Origin: Pseudomonas fluorescens
GTDB lineage: Bacteria; Pseudomonadota; Gammaproteobacteria; Pseudomonadales; Pseudomonadaceae
DNA length: 64,000 bases
Reading direction: 5' to 3'
Assembly (NCBI RefSeq): GCF_003732425.1
Contig: NZ_MOBX01000016.1
Coordinates: 558,001 to 622,000 of the forward strand
Shown here in pieces: positions 33,678 to 43,594 of this stretch. Position 1 is the stretch's first letter. Each line of letters starts with the position of its first letter. The notes under the pieces were generated by a model, which saw only the letters and a list, made by a program, of their open reading frames with translations, ran no database searches and was not told the origin of the DNA. The position numbers and the translations under genes were made by a program.

Positions 33678-36635
33678 ATGCCGTTCCCGCCCCAGCGCCT
33701 GTCTCTCGCCATTGCCCTGTTGATCGCCGCCACGTCGGCAAACGCTAAAACCGTGCAGATCGACACCGCCACCACGGCAGCGCAAACGCTGGGTGGCAGC
33801 GACACGTTGACGATTTCCGCACCGGGCAGCATCACCAACAGCGGCAAAGCCGTGAGCCTGAAAGACAGCACCAGCGGCGCCGGTGTGGTGATCGATAACG
33901 CCGGCAAAATCGTTTCCAGCGGTGGCCGGGCCATCGACAGCAGCGGTGACCTGACCCAGGCGCGCAACTACACGATCTACAACCGCAGCGGCGGGCAGAT
34001 TCTCGGCGCCAACGACGCCTTGCGCATCGACAGCAATTTCGCCAGCGGCAGTCTGTTGATCGACAACAGCGGTGTGATTCGCTCCAGCACCGGCCAGGGT
34101 CTGGATCTGGATGCGCTGCGCAGTGACGGTGTGCAGACCACCATTATCAACCGCGCGGGCGGGCTGATTCGCGGCGACGCCAGCGACGGCATGAAGACCG
34201 GGGCAAATGCGACGATCAGCAACTATGGCGAGATTTCGACCGGCGACTCGCACAATGCCGACGAGAAGTTCGATGGCATCGATATCGACTCCGCGAGTGG
34301 TGTCAGCGTGATGAACTACGGGGTGATTTCCGGCGGCCGGCATGGCATTACCACCGATCTTGGCGCGACGCTGATCAACTACGGACAGATTACTGGCCGC
34401 AACGGTTCCGGCTTCGGCTCCGACGGCGATGGCACGGTGATCAACCACGGCACCATCACCGGCGCCTACTCAGGCTTGCAAGCGAACGGTGACGGCGACG
34501 GTGTCGACATCGACAAGATCGCCCATATCGAAAACTACGGGACCATTCAGGGCGTCGGTGCGGGCGGTGTGGACAAGGGCGGTTTCGCCAACGGCAGCGA
34601 AGGTATCGCCCTGGGGGGCGGTTACATTCTCAACGCCAGCGGTGCACTGATCAGCGGTGCCGACAGCGCCATTCTGGTGGACGATGGCAGCGGCGGCTCG
34701 GGGCTGGCAGCGACCACTCTGGAAAACTTCGGCACCATTCAAGGCCTCAACGGTTTCGGCGTGAAGTTCGTCGGTGAGTTCGCCGACAGCGTCATCAACG
34801 GCGGCACAATCAGTGGCAGCAATGGCCTGGCGCTGGATCTGGGCGGCGGTAACGACAGCCTGACCTTGCGCAACGGCAGTCGCTTTGTCGGCGTGGTCGA
34901 CGGCGGCAGCGGTTACGACCGCGTGGTGATGGATGACGCGCCAGGCGGCAGCTTCGGCGCCAGTCGCCACTTCGAATGGCTGGAGGTCAAGCAAGGCGCG
35001 TGGACGCTGACCGGCAGTGGCGATTTCAGCGACGGCGGCGCGGTGCGCAACGGCGCCACCCTGATCAACCAAGGCAGCATCGCTGGCAACCTGAGCGTCG
35101 ACGTCGGCGGTGTGTATGCCGGTGGCGGTTCGGTGGGCAATCTCAACGTCAACGGCACGTTGCGCACCGACACCCGTCTCGGCCGCGCCACGATCGTTCG
35201 CGATTTGAACCTGGGCAACGCTGCCACCCTCGCCTATGGCGTCAACGCCGACGGCAGCAGCGCACCGGTACAGGTCGGCGGCATCGCCAATCTCAACGGC
35301 GCAACGCTCGCCGTCAATCCCGACAGCGGCACCTATCCCTGGCAAAGCCACTACACCGTGCTGCAAGCGGCGCAGGTCAACGGCACCTTCGGCAAGGTCA
35401 GCAGCGACTACGCATTCCTCACGCCGACCCTCGCCTACACGCCAACGCAGGTCGATCTGACCTACACCCGCAATGATGTGGCGTTCAATGAGTTCGCCAT
35501 GACCGGCAACGGCAGCAACGCCGCCAACAGCCTGGCCTCGATCGGCAAAGACAACGCCTTGTACAACGCTTTGCTCAATACCAGCCAAAGCAGCGCTGGT
35601 GCGGCGATCGAACAACTGGCAGGCGCCAGCAACGCCAACCTGACCAGCGCCACCCTCGGCGCCAGCAGTCAGGTCGGCAGCAGCATGCTTTCGGCGATGC
35701 AGCAAATGGGCGGCAGCCCGGGGCTGATGGTCGGCCTCGATCAGCGCGACACACCCGTGCTGGCAGCCAATGGCGTGCCGTCCGAGGCGCGCAATCTGAA
35801 TGATCCGAATGCTCGCGGGCGGCTCTGGCTGCAAGGCATCGGCGGCTACGGCAAACTCGATGGCGAGCATGGCAGCAGCGGTCTCGAACAACGCACCAAG
35901 GGCAGCGTGCTGGGTGCCGACTGGTCACTGAATCCGGCGTGGCGCCTGGGCATACTGGGTGGCTATTCGAAAACCGATCTGGACGCGACCGGCGTCGACG
36001 GCAACGTCGAGAGCTGGCACGCCGGTGTGTATGCATTGCATCAAAACGGCCCGATGTCGCTGCGTCTGGGCGCGGCGTACAGCGGTCATCAGGGTGAAAG
36101 CAAACGCACCATCGCCTTCAATGGTTTCAGCGACCGCCCGAAAGGCGACTACGACGCCGACAGCCAGCAAGCCTTCGCCGAACTCGGCTACGCCATGGGC
36201 AGCGGTCGCCTCAGCGCCGAGCCGTTCGCCAGCCTCGGCTATCAGCGCTACCACCGCGACCGCTACCAGGAAAAAGGTGGCGCCGCCGCGCTGCAAGTCG
36301 ACAGCCAGACCCAGGACAACTTCAGCAGCACCTTCGGCCTGCGCCTGGCGCACCTGAGCAGTCTGGACAACGGCATGAGCGTGACACCGCGCATGGCCGT
36401 CGGCTGGAAACACACCTACGGCGATGTCAGCAGCTCGACGCGGCAGGCGTTTGTCACCGGTGGCACGGCGTTCAGTGTCGATGGCAGCTCGCTGGATCGT
36501 GACAGCCTGGTGCTGGAGGCTGGGCTGGATGTGGGGATCTCTGCGCGGCATACATTGGGTGTGGGATACAGCGGTGAGATCGGCAGCAACAGTCGCAATC
36601 ACGGCTTGATCGGGCAGTGGCAGATGAGTTTTTGA
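33678..36635 (+). CDS. Autotransporter with beta-helix passenger (AT1)
   Basis: A 985-aa type Va autotransporter. A signal peptide (PFPPQRLSLAIALLIAATSA) precedes a passenger of about 660 residues with repeated Asn/Gly-rich beta-helix rungs such as NYGVISGGRHG, NYGQITGRNG, NHGTITGAYSG and NYGTIQGVGAG. A barrel of about 275 residues starts near GRLWLQGIGGYGKLDG and ends QWQMSF, with the C-terminal Phe expected for BAM-dependent insertion. No protease or lipase motif is seen, so it is probably an adhesin-like surface protein. The following gene encodes a shorter relative. Confidence 0.92.
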   Translation: MPFPPQRLSLAIALLIAATSANAKTVQIDTATTAAQTLGGSDTLTISAPGSITNSGKAVSLKDSTSGAGVVIDNAGKIVSSGGRAIDSSGDLTQARNYTIYNRSGGQILGANDALRIDSNFASGSLLIDNSGVIRSSTGQGLDLDALRSDGVQTTIINRAGGLIRGDASDGMKTGANATISNYGEISTGDSHNADEKFDGIDIDSASGVSVMNYGVISGGRHGITTDLGATLINYGQITGRNGSGFGSDGDGTVINHGTITGAYSGLQANGDGDGVDIDKIAHIENYGTIQGVGAGGVDKGGFANGSEGIALGGGYILNASGALISGADSAILVDDGSGGSGLAATTLENFGTIQGLNGFGVKFVGEFADSVINGGTISGSNGLALDLGGGNDSLTLRNGSRFVGVVDGGSGYDRVVMDDAPGGSFGASRHFEWLEVKQGAWTLTGSGDFSDGGAVRNGATLINQGSIAGNLSVDVGGVYAGGGSVGNLNVNGTLRTDTRLGRATIVRDLNLGNAATLAYGVNADGSSAPVQVGGIANLNGATLAVNPDSGTYPWQSHYTVLQAAQVNGTFGKVSSDYAFLTPTLAYTPTQVDLTYTRNDVAFNEFAMTGNGSNAANSLASIGKDNALYNALLNTSQSSAGAAIEQLAGASNANLTSATLGASSQVGSSMLSAMQQMGGSPGLMVGLDQRDTPVLAANGVPSEARNLNDPNARGRLWLQGIGGYGKLDGEHGSSGLEQRTKGSVLGADWSLNPAWRLGILGGYSKTDLDATGVDGNVESWHAGVYALHQNGPMSLRLGAAYSGHQGESKRTIAFNGFSDRPKGDYDADSQQAFAELGYAMGSGRLSAEPFASLGYQRYHRDRYQEKGGAAALQVDSQTQDNFSSTFGLRLAHLSSLDNGMSVTPRMAVGWKHTYGDVSSSTRQAFVTGGTAFSVDGSSLDRDSLVLEAGLDVGISARHTLGVGYSGEIGSNSRNHGLIGQWQMSF

Positions 36636-36834
36636 GGTTGAACAACCGGCGGGGTCTTGATTGGTCGTAGGAAAAAGCACCGCAGCAGCCGAGTAAAAGT
36701 CTTGGTTGCGGATCTAGCGGTCATTTTCCACAGAACGATGCGATGTCGCCTGCAAGCGCGCGGGAAGTAGCCGACATCGGATTTTCGGGTGCATCAATAG
36801 AGTTGGGTCTTCTCCCAAAGAAAGGCTCTACTCG

Positions 36835-39027
36835 ATGCCCGTCCAACATACGTACCAAGCAAAAAAAATCGCGCTGGCGATCGCCTTAACGCTGGGATGC
36901 TTCCCCTCCGCTCACGCTGAACTCGCTCCCGTTCCAGCGCCAAGTGCCGACGGATTGATCGGGATACTCGACGCCTTCGTCGGTGATTCTGACACCGTCA
37001 AACACCCGCCCACCAAATCAAAGGTCAGTGCCACCGACGGTATTTCCCTTCGATTTGATGACCGCAACGACCTTATTACTCTGGGCAGCCGAGGCAGCTT
37101 TGCCGGGCTGGTCGATGGCGGCGGCGGTGTCAATGTCCTGCAACTCGATGCTGCAAAGGGAACGCTGGGGAGAACCACCAACTTCGATGGACTGGAGGTC
37201 AAGCAAGGCGCATGGCGTCGAAGTGGCGACGGCGATTTTAGTGTTGGCGTCCTGGTCAGGCCAAAAGCATCACTTATCAATGAAGGGAACATTTTCGGGG
37301 AAGCGGTAGCCGGGGGGATTCTGATCAACACCGGTTCGATCGTCGGCAATGCCACTGTTCTGAGTACCGGCGACCTCACCAACAAAGGGCTCATTGGCGG
37401 TGACGTCACTGTGCAGGAAAATGGTCATTTTGCGGGTTGGGGCACGCTGAAAAACCTGAACGTCAGCGGTCGTCTTTCGGTCGATGAGGTCTACCGCGCA
37501 CCAACGCTTACGGGAGACCTGAACCTGTCCCGAACAGCAGTGCTTTCATACGCCGTGGATGCCGCCGGAAGCAGCCCGACGATAGTAGTCGGCGGCACTG
37601 CCCGCCTCGGCGACGCAACGCTGAAACTGGTCACTGCCGGTGATTACCCGCAAAGCAGCCAACACACCATCCTCACCGCTACATCAGTCGAGGGTCGCTT
37701 CGCCAACATCGAAAACAAACTGGCTTTCATGACACCAGAGTTGCATTACGACGAGCAAAAGGTCGGGCTGACTTACTTCCGTAACGAGGTAGACATTGAG
37801 AGCGTGGCGACGACAGACAATGGTCGTGCGATTGCCAATAGTATTGAAGAGCCACAATCCCCTCCGACATCTGCAACACCAGCATTGTTGACTGCGTTGC
37901 CAGTTGATTCAGTTACAGCTACGCCGCCAGCACCGACATCAGTTGCGGTTGCGGAGCAGCCAACTCCTCGACCTGAAAAACCGGTAAACGCAGCAGTCGC
38001 CGCATTACTGACCAGCGACAAAAGCACCGCCCCGATCGCCCTCGAACAACTCGCCGCCGGCAGCAATGCCAATCTCGCCAAAGCCACCCTGAGCAGCATT
38101 ACTCCGGTGAGTGCGAGCATGCTTTTGGCCATGCAGCAACTGAATAGCCGCTACGGCTCTGCCTACAGTTCCGGGAGCTCGCCGCGTCAGGCCGCCGGGG
38201 CTGCCGATTCCGGGCGGGTGTGGATTCAGGCGCTCGGCCATGGCGGCAAGGTCGACCGCAACGTGGACAGCACCCTCAAACACGCCACCCAAGGACTGGT
38301 CATGGGCGCCGACTGGCGGCTCGATGAGCAATGGCATGTCGGCCTGATCGGCGGTAAATCGCAGACCAGACTCGACGCCCGCCAATACGATGGCGACCTC
38401 GACAGCTGGCACCTCGGCGCCTACGCCGTACGCCAGGACGGACCATTATCGCTACGCCTCGGTGCGACCTACGCCAGTCATGATGGCGCGAGCAAACGTC
38501 GCCTGGCCTTCAATGGCTTCAGTGATCGTCTCAAGGGCAATTACGACGCCAATACCCAGCAAGCTTTTGTCGAACTGGCGTTCAACGCTGGTCGTCACAA
38601 TGCGACACTCGAGCCGTTCGCCAGCGTCGGCTATCAGCGCTATCAACGCGACAGCTACCGTGAAAAAGGCGGGGATGCGGCGCTGAAAGTCTTCGGACAA
38701 ACCCGTGACAACCTCAGCAGCACCTTTGGCCTGCGCACGGCGAAAATCAACCGGCTGGATAACGGCATGACGCTGACGCCGCGATTCAGTGCCGGCTGGA
38801 AACACACCTTTGGCGAGATTGACAGCGACACCCGCCAGCAACTGGTCAAGGGTGGCAAACGCTTTGAGATCGCCGGGGCGGCGCTGGATCGAAACAGCCT
38901 GTCCGTGGATGCCGGCCTCGACCTCGGGCTGTCTGCCAGTCACACGGTCGGTGTTGGTCTCACCAGTGAGATGGCCACTGACAGCCGAACTCACGGCGTG
39001 ATGGGCCAATGGCGCATGGCGCTCTGA
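36835..39027 (+). CDS. Autotransporter with short passenger (AT2), paralogue of AT1
   Basis: A 730-aa autotransporter. After a signal peptide ending near PSAHA (about 28) the passenger is much shorter than in AT1 and aligns with AT1 only from the VDGG...LEVKQGAW segment onward; the upstream beta-helix rungs are missing. A Pro/Thr/Ala-rich insert (about 340-390) separates passenger and junction. The barrel (about 455-730) closely matches AT1 (GADWRLDEQWHVGLIGGKSQ; NGFSDRLKGNYDA) and ends QWRMAL, with Leu not Phe. GAAAGG lies 10 nt before the ATG. It looks like a duplicated and trimmed copy of AT1. Confidence 0.9.
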   Translation: MPVQHTYQAKKIALAIALTLGCFPSAHAELAPVPAPSADGLIGILDAFVGDSDTVKHPPTKSKVSATDGISLRFDDRNDLITLGSRGSFAGLVDGGGGVNVLQLDAAKGTLGRTTNFDGLEVKQGAWRRSGDGDFSVGVLVRPKASLINEGNIFGEAVAGGILINTGSIVGNATVLSTGDLTNKGLIGGDVTVQENGHFAGWGTLKNLNVSGRLSVDEVYRAPTLTGDLNLSRTAVLSYAVDAAGSSPTIVVGGTARLGDATLKLVTAGDYPQSSQHTILTATSVEGRFANIENKLAFMTPELHYDEQKVGLTYFRNEVDIESVATTDNGRAIANSIEEPQSPPTSATPALLTALPVDSVTATPPAPTSVAVAEQPTPRPEKPVNAAVAALLTSDKSTAPIALEQLAAGSNANLAKATLSSITPVSASMLLAMQQLNSRYGSAYSSGSSPRQAAGAADSGRVWIQALGHGGKVDRNVDSTLKHATQGLVMGADWRLDEQWHVGLIGGKSQTRLDARQYDGDLDSWHLGAYAVRQDGPLSLRLGATYASHDGASKRRLAFNGFSDRLKGNYDANTQQAFVELAFNAGRHNATLEPFASVGYQRYQRDSYREKGGDAALKVFGQTRDNLSSTFGLRTAKINRLDNGMTLTPRFSAGWKHTFGEIDSDTRQQLVKGGKRFEIAGAALDRNSLSVDAGLDLGLSASHTVGVGLTSEMATDSRTHGVMGQWRMAL

Positions 39028-39060
39028 CGGATACAGCTCCTACAGGGTTGAAAACAAGAT

Positions 39061-39086
39061 AAAAAAAGGGGGGCACATGCCCCCCC
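39061..39086 (-). terminator. Intrinsic terminator after the pyruvate carboxylase operon
   Basis: On the minus strand GGGGGG-GCATGT-GCCCCCC is followed by TTTTTTT. It ends the pyc transcript from the right and stands 34 bp from the AT2 stop; on the plus strand the T run is missing. Confidence 0.9.
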
Positions 39087-39118
39087 GAGGTTTAAAGCGT
39101 TGGATCGCGGCGGTTATT

Positions 39119-40927
39119 TCAGCCTTCGATCTCGATCAGAATTTCACCCGGATTCACCCGATCACCCTTGGCCACATGAATCGCGGTGACCTTGCCGGCA
39201 ACCGCAGCCTGGACTTCGGTTTCCATCTTCATCGCTTCGGTGATCAACACAGCCTGGCCCGCCTTGACGGTGTCACCCTCCTTGACCAGCACATCAACGA
39301 TGTTGCCTGGCATGGTGGTGCTGACGTGGCCCGGCGCCGAGGCTTGCTTGCGCTTGCTGCTACCGCCGCTGACGAACTCGTTGAGCGGTTCGAACACCAC
39401 CTCTTCCGGCATGCCGTCGATGGACAGGTAGAAGTGACGCTTGCCTTCCGCCTTCACACCGACACCGGTGATGTCGACGCGGTAAGTTTCGCCGTGGACG
39501 TCGATGACGAACTCGGTCGGCACGCCTTCGCCGCCCGCCGAAGCGACCTTGCCGGCTTCAGGAATCGGCAGCAGCACTTCCGGGGTGAGGGTGCCGGCGG
39601 CACGCTCTTCGAGGAATTTGCGGCCGATGTCCGGGAACATGGCGAAGGTCAGCACGTCTTCTTCCGACTTGGCCAGGGCGCCGATATCCGCACGCAGCTT
39701 GGTCATTTCCGGCTTGAGCAGATCAGCCGGACGTACGTCGATGACTTCTTCGCTGCCGATCGCCTGGCGACGCAATTTCTCGTTCACCACGCCAGGGGCT
39801 TTGCCGTAACCGCCCTGCAGGTACAGCTTCACTTCGTTGGTGATGGTCTTGTAGCGCTCGCCGGCCAGCACGTTGAAGAACGCCTGGGTGCCGACGATCT
39901 GCGACGTCGGGGTCACCAGCGGCGGGAAGCCGAGGTCTTCACGCACCCGTGGAATTTCCGCCAACACTTCGGCCATGCGGTTGAGAGCACCCTGCTCTTT
40001 CAACTGGTTGGCAAGGTTGGAAATCATCCCGCCCGGCACCTGGTTAACTTGCACACGGGTGTCGACAGCAGTGAATTCGCTTTCGAACTGGTGATATTTC
40101 TTGCGCACGGCGTAGAAGTACAGACCGATCTCTTGCAGAAGCTCGAGGTTCAGCCCGGTGTCGAACTCGGTGCCCTTGAGCGCTGCGACCATCGACTCGG
40201 TGCCCGGGTGGCTGGTGCCCGAGGCGAAGCTGGAGATGGCGGTGTCGATGTGGTCGGCGCCGTTTTCGATCGCCTTGAGCTGGCACATGGTCGCCAGACC
40301 CGCGGTGTCATGGGAGTGGATGAACACCGGCAGCGATTGCTCGGCTTTCAATGCGCGAACCAGTTCACCAGTGGCGTACGGGGTCAGCAGACCGGCCATG
40401 TCTTTGATCGCCACCGAGTCGCAACCCATGGCTTCCATCTGCTTGGCCTGCGCCACGAACGCATCAATGGTGTGCACCGGGCTGGTGGTGTAAGCGATGG
40501 TGCCTTGGGCGTGTTTGCCGGCAGCCTTCACGGCTTCGATCGCCACACGCAGGTTACGCACGTCGTTCATCGCGTCGAAGATGCGGAACACGTCGATGCC
40601 ATTCACGGCAGCCTTGGCGACGAAGGCTTTGACCACATCGTCGCTGTAGTGGCGGTAGCCCAGCAGGTTCTGCCCGCGCAGAAGCATTTGCAGACGTGTG
40701 TTAGGCAGTGCCGCGCGCAGTTGGCGCAGACGCTCCCACGGGTCTTCCTTCAGAAAACGTACGCAGGCGTCGAACGTCGCGCCGCCCCAGCATTCCAGCG
40801 ACCAGTAACCGACTTTGTCGAGCTTGTCGCAGATCGGCAGCATGTCTTCGGTGCGCATGCGGGTGGCGAGCAGCGATTGGTGAGCGTCGCGCAGGATGGT
40901 GTCGGTAACGAAGATCTTCTTAGTCAT
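39119..40927 (-). CDS. pycB: Pyruvate carboxylase subunit B (OadA-like)
   Basis: A 602-aa carboxyltransferase subunit. The N-terminal HMGL-like barrel begins FVTDTILRDAHQSL, with the catalytic IKDMAGLLTPY lysine motif; the PYC_OADA region and the biotinyl domain follow, with biotin-lysine K567 in EAMKMETE. With subunit A it makes oxaloacetate from pyruvate and bicarbonate. It could be named oxaloacetate decarboxylase alpha chain from similarity, but the neighbouring biotin carboxylase and absence of beta/gamma membrane subunits support carboxylation. Confidence 0.95.
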   Translation of the reverse strand: MTKKIFVTDTILRDAHQSLLATRMRTEDMLPICDKLDKVGYWSLECWGGATFDACVRFLKEDPWERLRQLRAALPNTRLQMLLRGQNLLGYRHYSDDVVKAFVAKAAVNGIDVFRIFDAMNDVRNLRVAIEAVKAAGKHAQGTIAYTTSPVHTIDAFVAQAKQMEAMGCDSVAIKDMAGLLTPYATGELVRALKAEQSLPVFIHSHDTAGLATMCQLKAIENGADHIDTAISSFASGTSHPGTESMVAALKGTEFDTGLNLELLQEIGLYFYAVRKKYHQFESEFTAVDTRVQVNQVPGGMISNLANQLKEQGALNRMAEVLAEIPRVREDLGFPPLVTPTSQIVGTQAFFNVLAGERYKTITNEVKLYLQGGYGKAPGVVNEKLRRQAIGSEEVIDVRPADLLKPEMTKLRADIGALAKSEEDVLTFAMFPDIGRKFLEERAAGTLTPEVLLPIPEAGKVASAGGEGVPTEFVIDVHGETYRVDITGVGVKAEGKRHFYLSIDGMPEEVVFEPLNEFVSGGSSKRKQASAPGHVSTTMPGNIVDVLVKEGDTVKAGQAVLITEAMKMETEVQAAVAGKVTAIHVAKGDRVNPGEILIEIEG

Positions 40928-40941
40928 TGGTATCTCCTCAT

Positions 40942-41023
40942 AGCGGCAAGCTTCAAGCTACGAGCTGCAAGAAAAAGCCGAGTCGCTCTCACTTGAAGCT
41001 TGTCGCTGACAGCTCGCAGCTGC
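40942..41023. repeat. Inverted repeat (GCAAGCTTCAAGCT family) between pycA and pycB
   Basis: GCAAGCTTCAAGCTACGAGCTGC and GAAGCTTGTCGCTGACAGCTCGCAGCTGC form imperfect complementary arms in the 98-bp gap. This is a different repeat family from the REP doublets elsewhere. It may modulate the relative expression of the two subunits. Confidence 0.7.
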
Positions 41024-41025
41024 AT

Positions 41026-42441
41026 TTATAGGCCTGCGTGGGCGGCGATGGCGGCGGCGATGGCCAGGGCCAGCTCTTCGGGTTTGCGCTTGATCGAGTA
41101 GTTGGTCAGTTCAGGGTGGCTTTCAACGAAGCTGGTATTGAACTGGCCGCTACGGAATTCCGGGTTGCGCAGGATTTCCTGGTAGTACGCGGCGGTGGTC
41201 TTCACACCTTGCAGACGCATGTCGTCGAGGGCGCGCAGGCCACGGTCCATCGCCTCTTCCCAGGTCAGCGCCCAGACCACCAGTTTCAGGCACATCGAGT
41301 CGTAGAACGGCGGAATGGTGTAGCCGGTGTAGATCGCCGTGTCGGTGCGCACGCCCGGACCGCCGGGGGCGTAGTAACGGGTGATCTTGCCGAAGCTCGG
41401 CAGGAAGTTGTTCTTCGGGTCTTCGGCGTTGATACGGAACTGCAACGCGAAACCACGGTGCTGAATGTCTTCCTGCTTTACCGACAGCGGCAGGCCGGAG
41501 GCGATGCGAATCTGTTCGCGGACGATGTCGATACCGGTGATTTCTTCGGTGATGGTGTGTTCCACCTGCACCCGGGTGTTCATCTCCATGAAGTACACCT
41601 CGCCCTCGGCGAGCAGGAACTCCACGGTGCCGGCGTTCTCGTAACCCACAGCCTTGGCCGCACGCACCGACAGGTCGCCGATGTAGGCGCGCTGTTCCGG
41701 GGTCAGTTGCGGACTCGGGGCGATTTCGATCAGCTTCTGGTTACGGCGCTGGATCGAGCAGTCCCGCTCGAACAGGTGCACGACGTTGCCGAAGCTGTCG
41801 CCGAGAATCTGCGCTTCGATGTGCTTGGGGTTGACGATGCATTTTTCCAGGAACACTTCCGCCGAACCGAAGGCTTTGGTCGCTTCGGAAATCACCCGAG
41901 GGAAATTTTGTTCAAGTTCTTCGCGGCTGTTGCAGCGACGGATACCGCGACCGCCACCACCGGAGGTGGCTTTGAGCATCACCGGGTAACCGATGCGGTC
42001 GCCTTCGGCCAAGGCTTCTTCGATGTCGGCGACATTGCCTTCGGTGCCCGGCGTCACCGGTACGCCCGCCTTGATCATGCTGCGGCGCGCTTCGGTCTTG
42101 TCGCCCATGCGGCGAATGACTTCTGCCGACGGGCCGATGAATTTGATCCCGCGCTCGGCGCAGATGTCGGCCAGTTCGGCATTTTCCGAAAGGAAACCGT
42201 AACCGGGGTGCAGTGCATCGCAACCGGTTTCCACCGCCAGGTTCACCAGCTTGCGCGGGTTCAGGTAACCGGCCAGTGGCTCGGCACCGATGCTGTGAGC
42301 CTCGTCCGCACGCTTCACATGCAAGGCATGGCGGTCGGCGTCGGAAAAAATCGCAACCGAGCGAATGCCCATTTCGGCGCAGGCTCGCACGATTCGTACG
42401 GCAATCTCACCACGGTTGGCGATCAGGATCTTTGTTATCAC
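41026..42441 (-). CDS. pycA: Pyruvate carboxylase subunit A (biotin carboxylase)
   Basis: A 471-aa biotin carboxylase resembling AccC. ATP-grasp motifs are intact: KATSGGGGRGIRRCN, the EKCIVNPKHIEAQILGD loop and EMNTRVQVEHTITEEITGID. It carboxylates biotin on subunit B. The frame opens at 42471, but a GTG at 42441 with AAGGGAA upstream gives the family start VITKILIANRGEIAVRI and exactly the length I recall for PAO1 PycA. Adjacent pycB and pycR distinguish it from acetyl-CoA carboxylase accC. Confidence 0.95.
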   Translation of the reverse strand: MITKILIANRGEIAVRIVRACAEMGIRSVAIFSDADRHALHVKRADEAHSIGAEPLAGYLNPRKLVNLAVETGCDALHPGYGFLSENAELADICAERGIKFIGPSAEVIRRMGDKTEARRSMIKAGVPVTPGTEGNVADIEEALAEGDRIGYPVMLKATSGGGGRGIRRCNSREELEQNFPRVISEATKAFGSAEVFLEKCIVNPKHIEAQILGDSFGNVVHLFERDCSIQRRNQKLIEIAPSPQLTPEQRAYIGDLSVRAAKAVGYENAGTVEFLLAEGEVYFMEMNTRVQVEHTITEEITGIDIVREQIRIASGLPLSVKQEDIQHRGFALQFRINAEDPKNNFLPSFGKITRYYAPGGPGVRTDTAIYTGYTIPPFYDSMCLKLVVWALTWEEAMDRGLRALDDMRLQGVKTTAAYYQEILRNPEFRSGQFNTSFVESHPELTNYSIKRKPEELALAIAAAIAAHAGL

Positions 42442-42631
42442 TTGGAGGTTCCCTTGAGCCGGTGGCACCACGACCTGCTAGACCCAGGTCGACGCGTGAC
42501 CAAATGTTTCAATTTAGTCGCAGGTCCACACTAGCGCTCATGAGGGATTAACAAAAATGAATAAAAATTGGGTCAGGCATAAGCAAAGACTTATAGTTAA
42601 ACCATCAGCCAGCCGTCAGAGCCTATAAAGA

Positions 42632-43594
42632 ATGCGTAAGTCCTTGATGCGTATGACATTGCGTCAATTACAGATCTTCAACGAAGTGTGTGATTTACGC
42701 TCTTACAGCCGCGCCGCCGAGGAAATGTCGCTCACGCAACCGGCCGTCAGCCTCCAGATTCGTCAGCTAGAAGAGCTGATCGGCCAGCCATTATTCGATT
42801 ACGTCGGCAAAAAACTCTACATGACCGAAGCCGCCGAAGCCCTTCAGCGCGCCAGCCGGGACATCTTCGGGCGCCTGGAAAACCTCGATATGCAGCTGTC
42901 GGACATGCAGGGTTCGCTGCAGGGCCAGCTGAAACTGGCGGTGGAATCCAGCGCCAAATATTTCGTTCCGCATCTGTTTGCCGCATTCAAGCGCCAGCAC
43001 CCGGAAGTGAATCTGCAACTGACCGTGGTCAACCGCGGACAAGTGATTCGACGGCTGTCGGACAACCGCGACGACTTGGTGATCATGTCGATGGTGCCGC
43101 AGGACATGGGCCTGGAATTCCTGCCCTTCCTCAACAACCCGATTGTTGCCGTGGCGCGCCCGGATCACCCGTTGGCGCACATGGGACCGCTGCGTTTGCA
43201 GGATCTTGAGCCCTACACGCTGCTGATTCGCGAACCCGGCTCGGGCACACGACTGGCCTGCGAAGAGTATTTCAAAGAGAAACGCGTGCACTTCACCCAG
43301 ACCCAGGAAGTGGCCTCGGCCGAAGCGCAACGTGAATGTGTGCAGGCGGGTCTGGGCCTGGCGCTGTTGACGCGCCACGCCCTGAACCTGGAGCTGGCGA
43401 CCGGCGGTCTCGTCGAGCTGCCGGTCGAAGAACTGCCGCTGCTGCGTAGCTGGTGCCTGGTGCAAGCCAAAGCCAAACGCTTGTCACCGGTGGCGCACGC
43501 CTTCCTCGCGTTTATCCGCAGCGAACGGGCGCAGATCAGCGCGCTGGTTGAGCGCTTCGACGGGAAGTTGCGGGAGCAGCCTGCCAGTGGTTGA
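42632..43594 (+). CDS. pycR: LysR-family regulator PycR
   Basis: A 320-aa LysR protein divergent from pycA across a 190-bp gap. The helix-turn-helix is at about 10-70 (LRQLQIFNEVCDLRSYSRAAEEMSLTQPAVSLQIRQLE), the effector domain at 97-305. Position and N-terminus match P. aeruginosa PycR, which controls pyruvate carboxylase and other genes (from memory). In-frame ATGs at 42647 and 42653 are alternatives. Its 3' end overlaps a small gene on the other strand by 59 bp. Confidence 0.92.
   Translation: MRKSLMRMTLRQLQIFNEVCDLRSYSRAAEEMSLTQPAVSLQIRQLEELIGQPLFDYVGKKLYMTEAAEALQRASRDIFGRLENLDMQLSDMQGSLQGQLKLAVESSAKYFVPHLFAAFKRQHPEVNLQLTVVNRGQVIRRLSDNRDDLVIMSMVPQDMGLEFLPFLNNPIVAVARPDHPLAHMGPLRLQDLEPYTLLIREPGSGTRLACEEYFKEKRVHFTQTQEVASAEAQRECVQAGLGLALLTRHALNLELATGGLVELPVEELPLLRSWCLVQAKAKRLSPVAHAFLAFIRSERAQISALVERFDGKLREQPASG

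Noticed and set aside
36739..36780. GATGTCG...CGACATC inverted repeat before AT2
   Set aside because: Arms are only 7-8 nt with a long centre and no T tract or position that supports a clear role.
39077..40996. 639-aa open frame on the plus strand across pycB
   Set aside because: Antisense shadow of the biotin-containing subunit; no domain and typical His/Arg/Gln-rich shadow composition.
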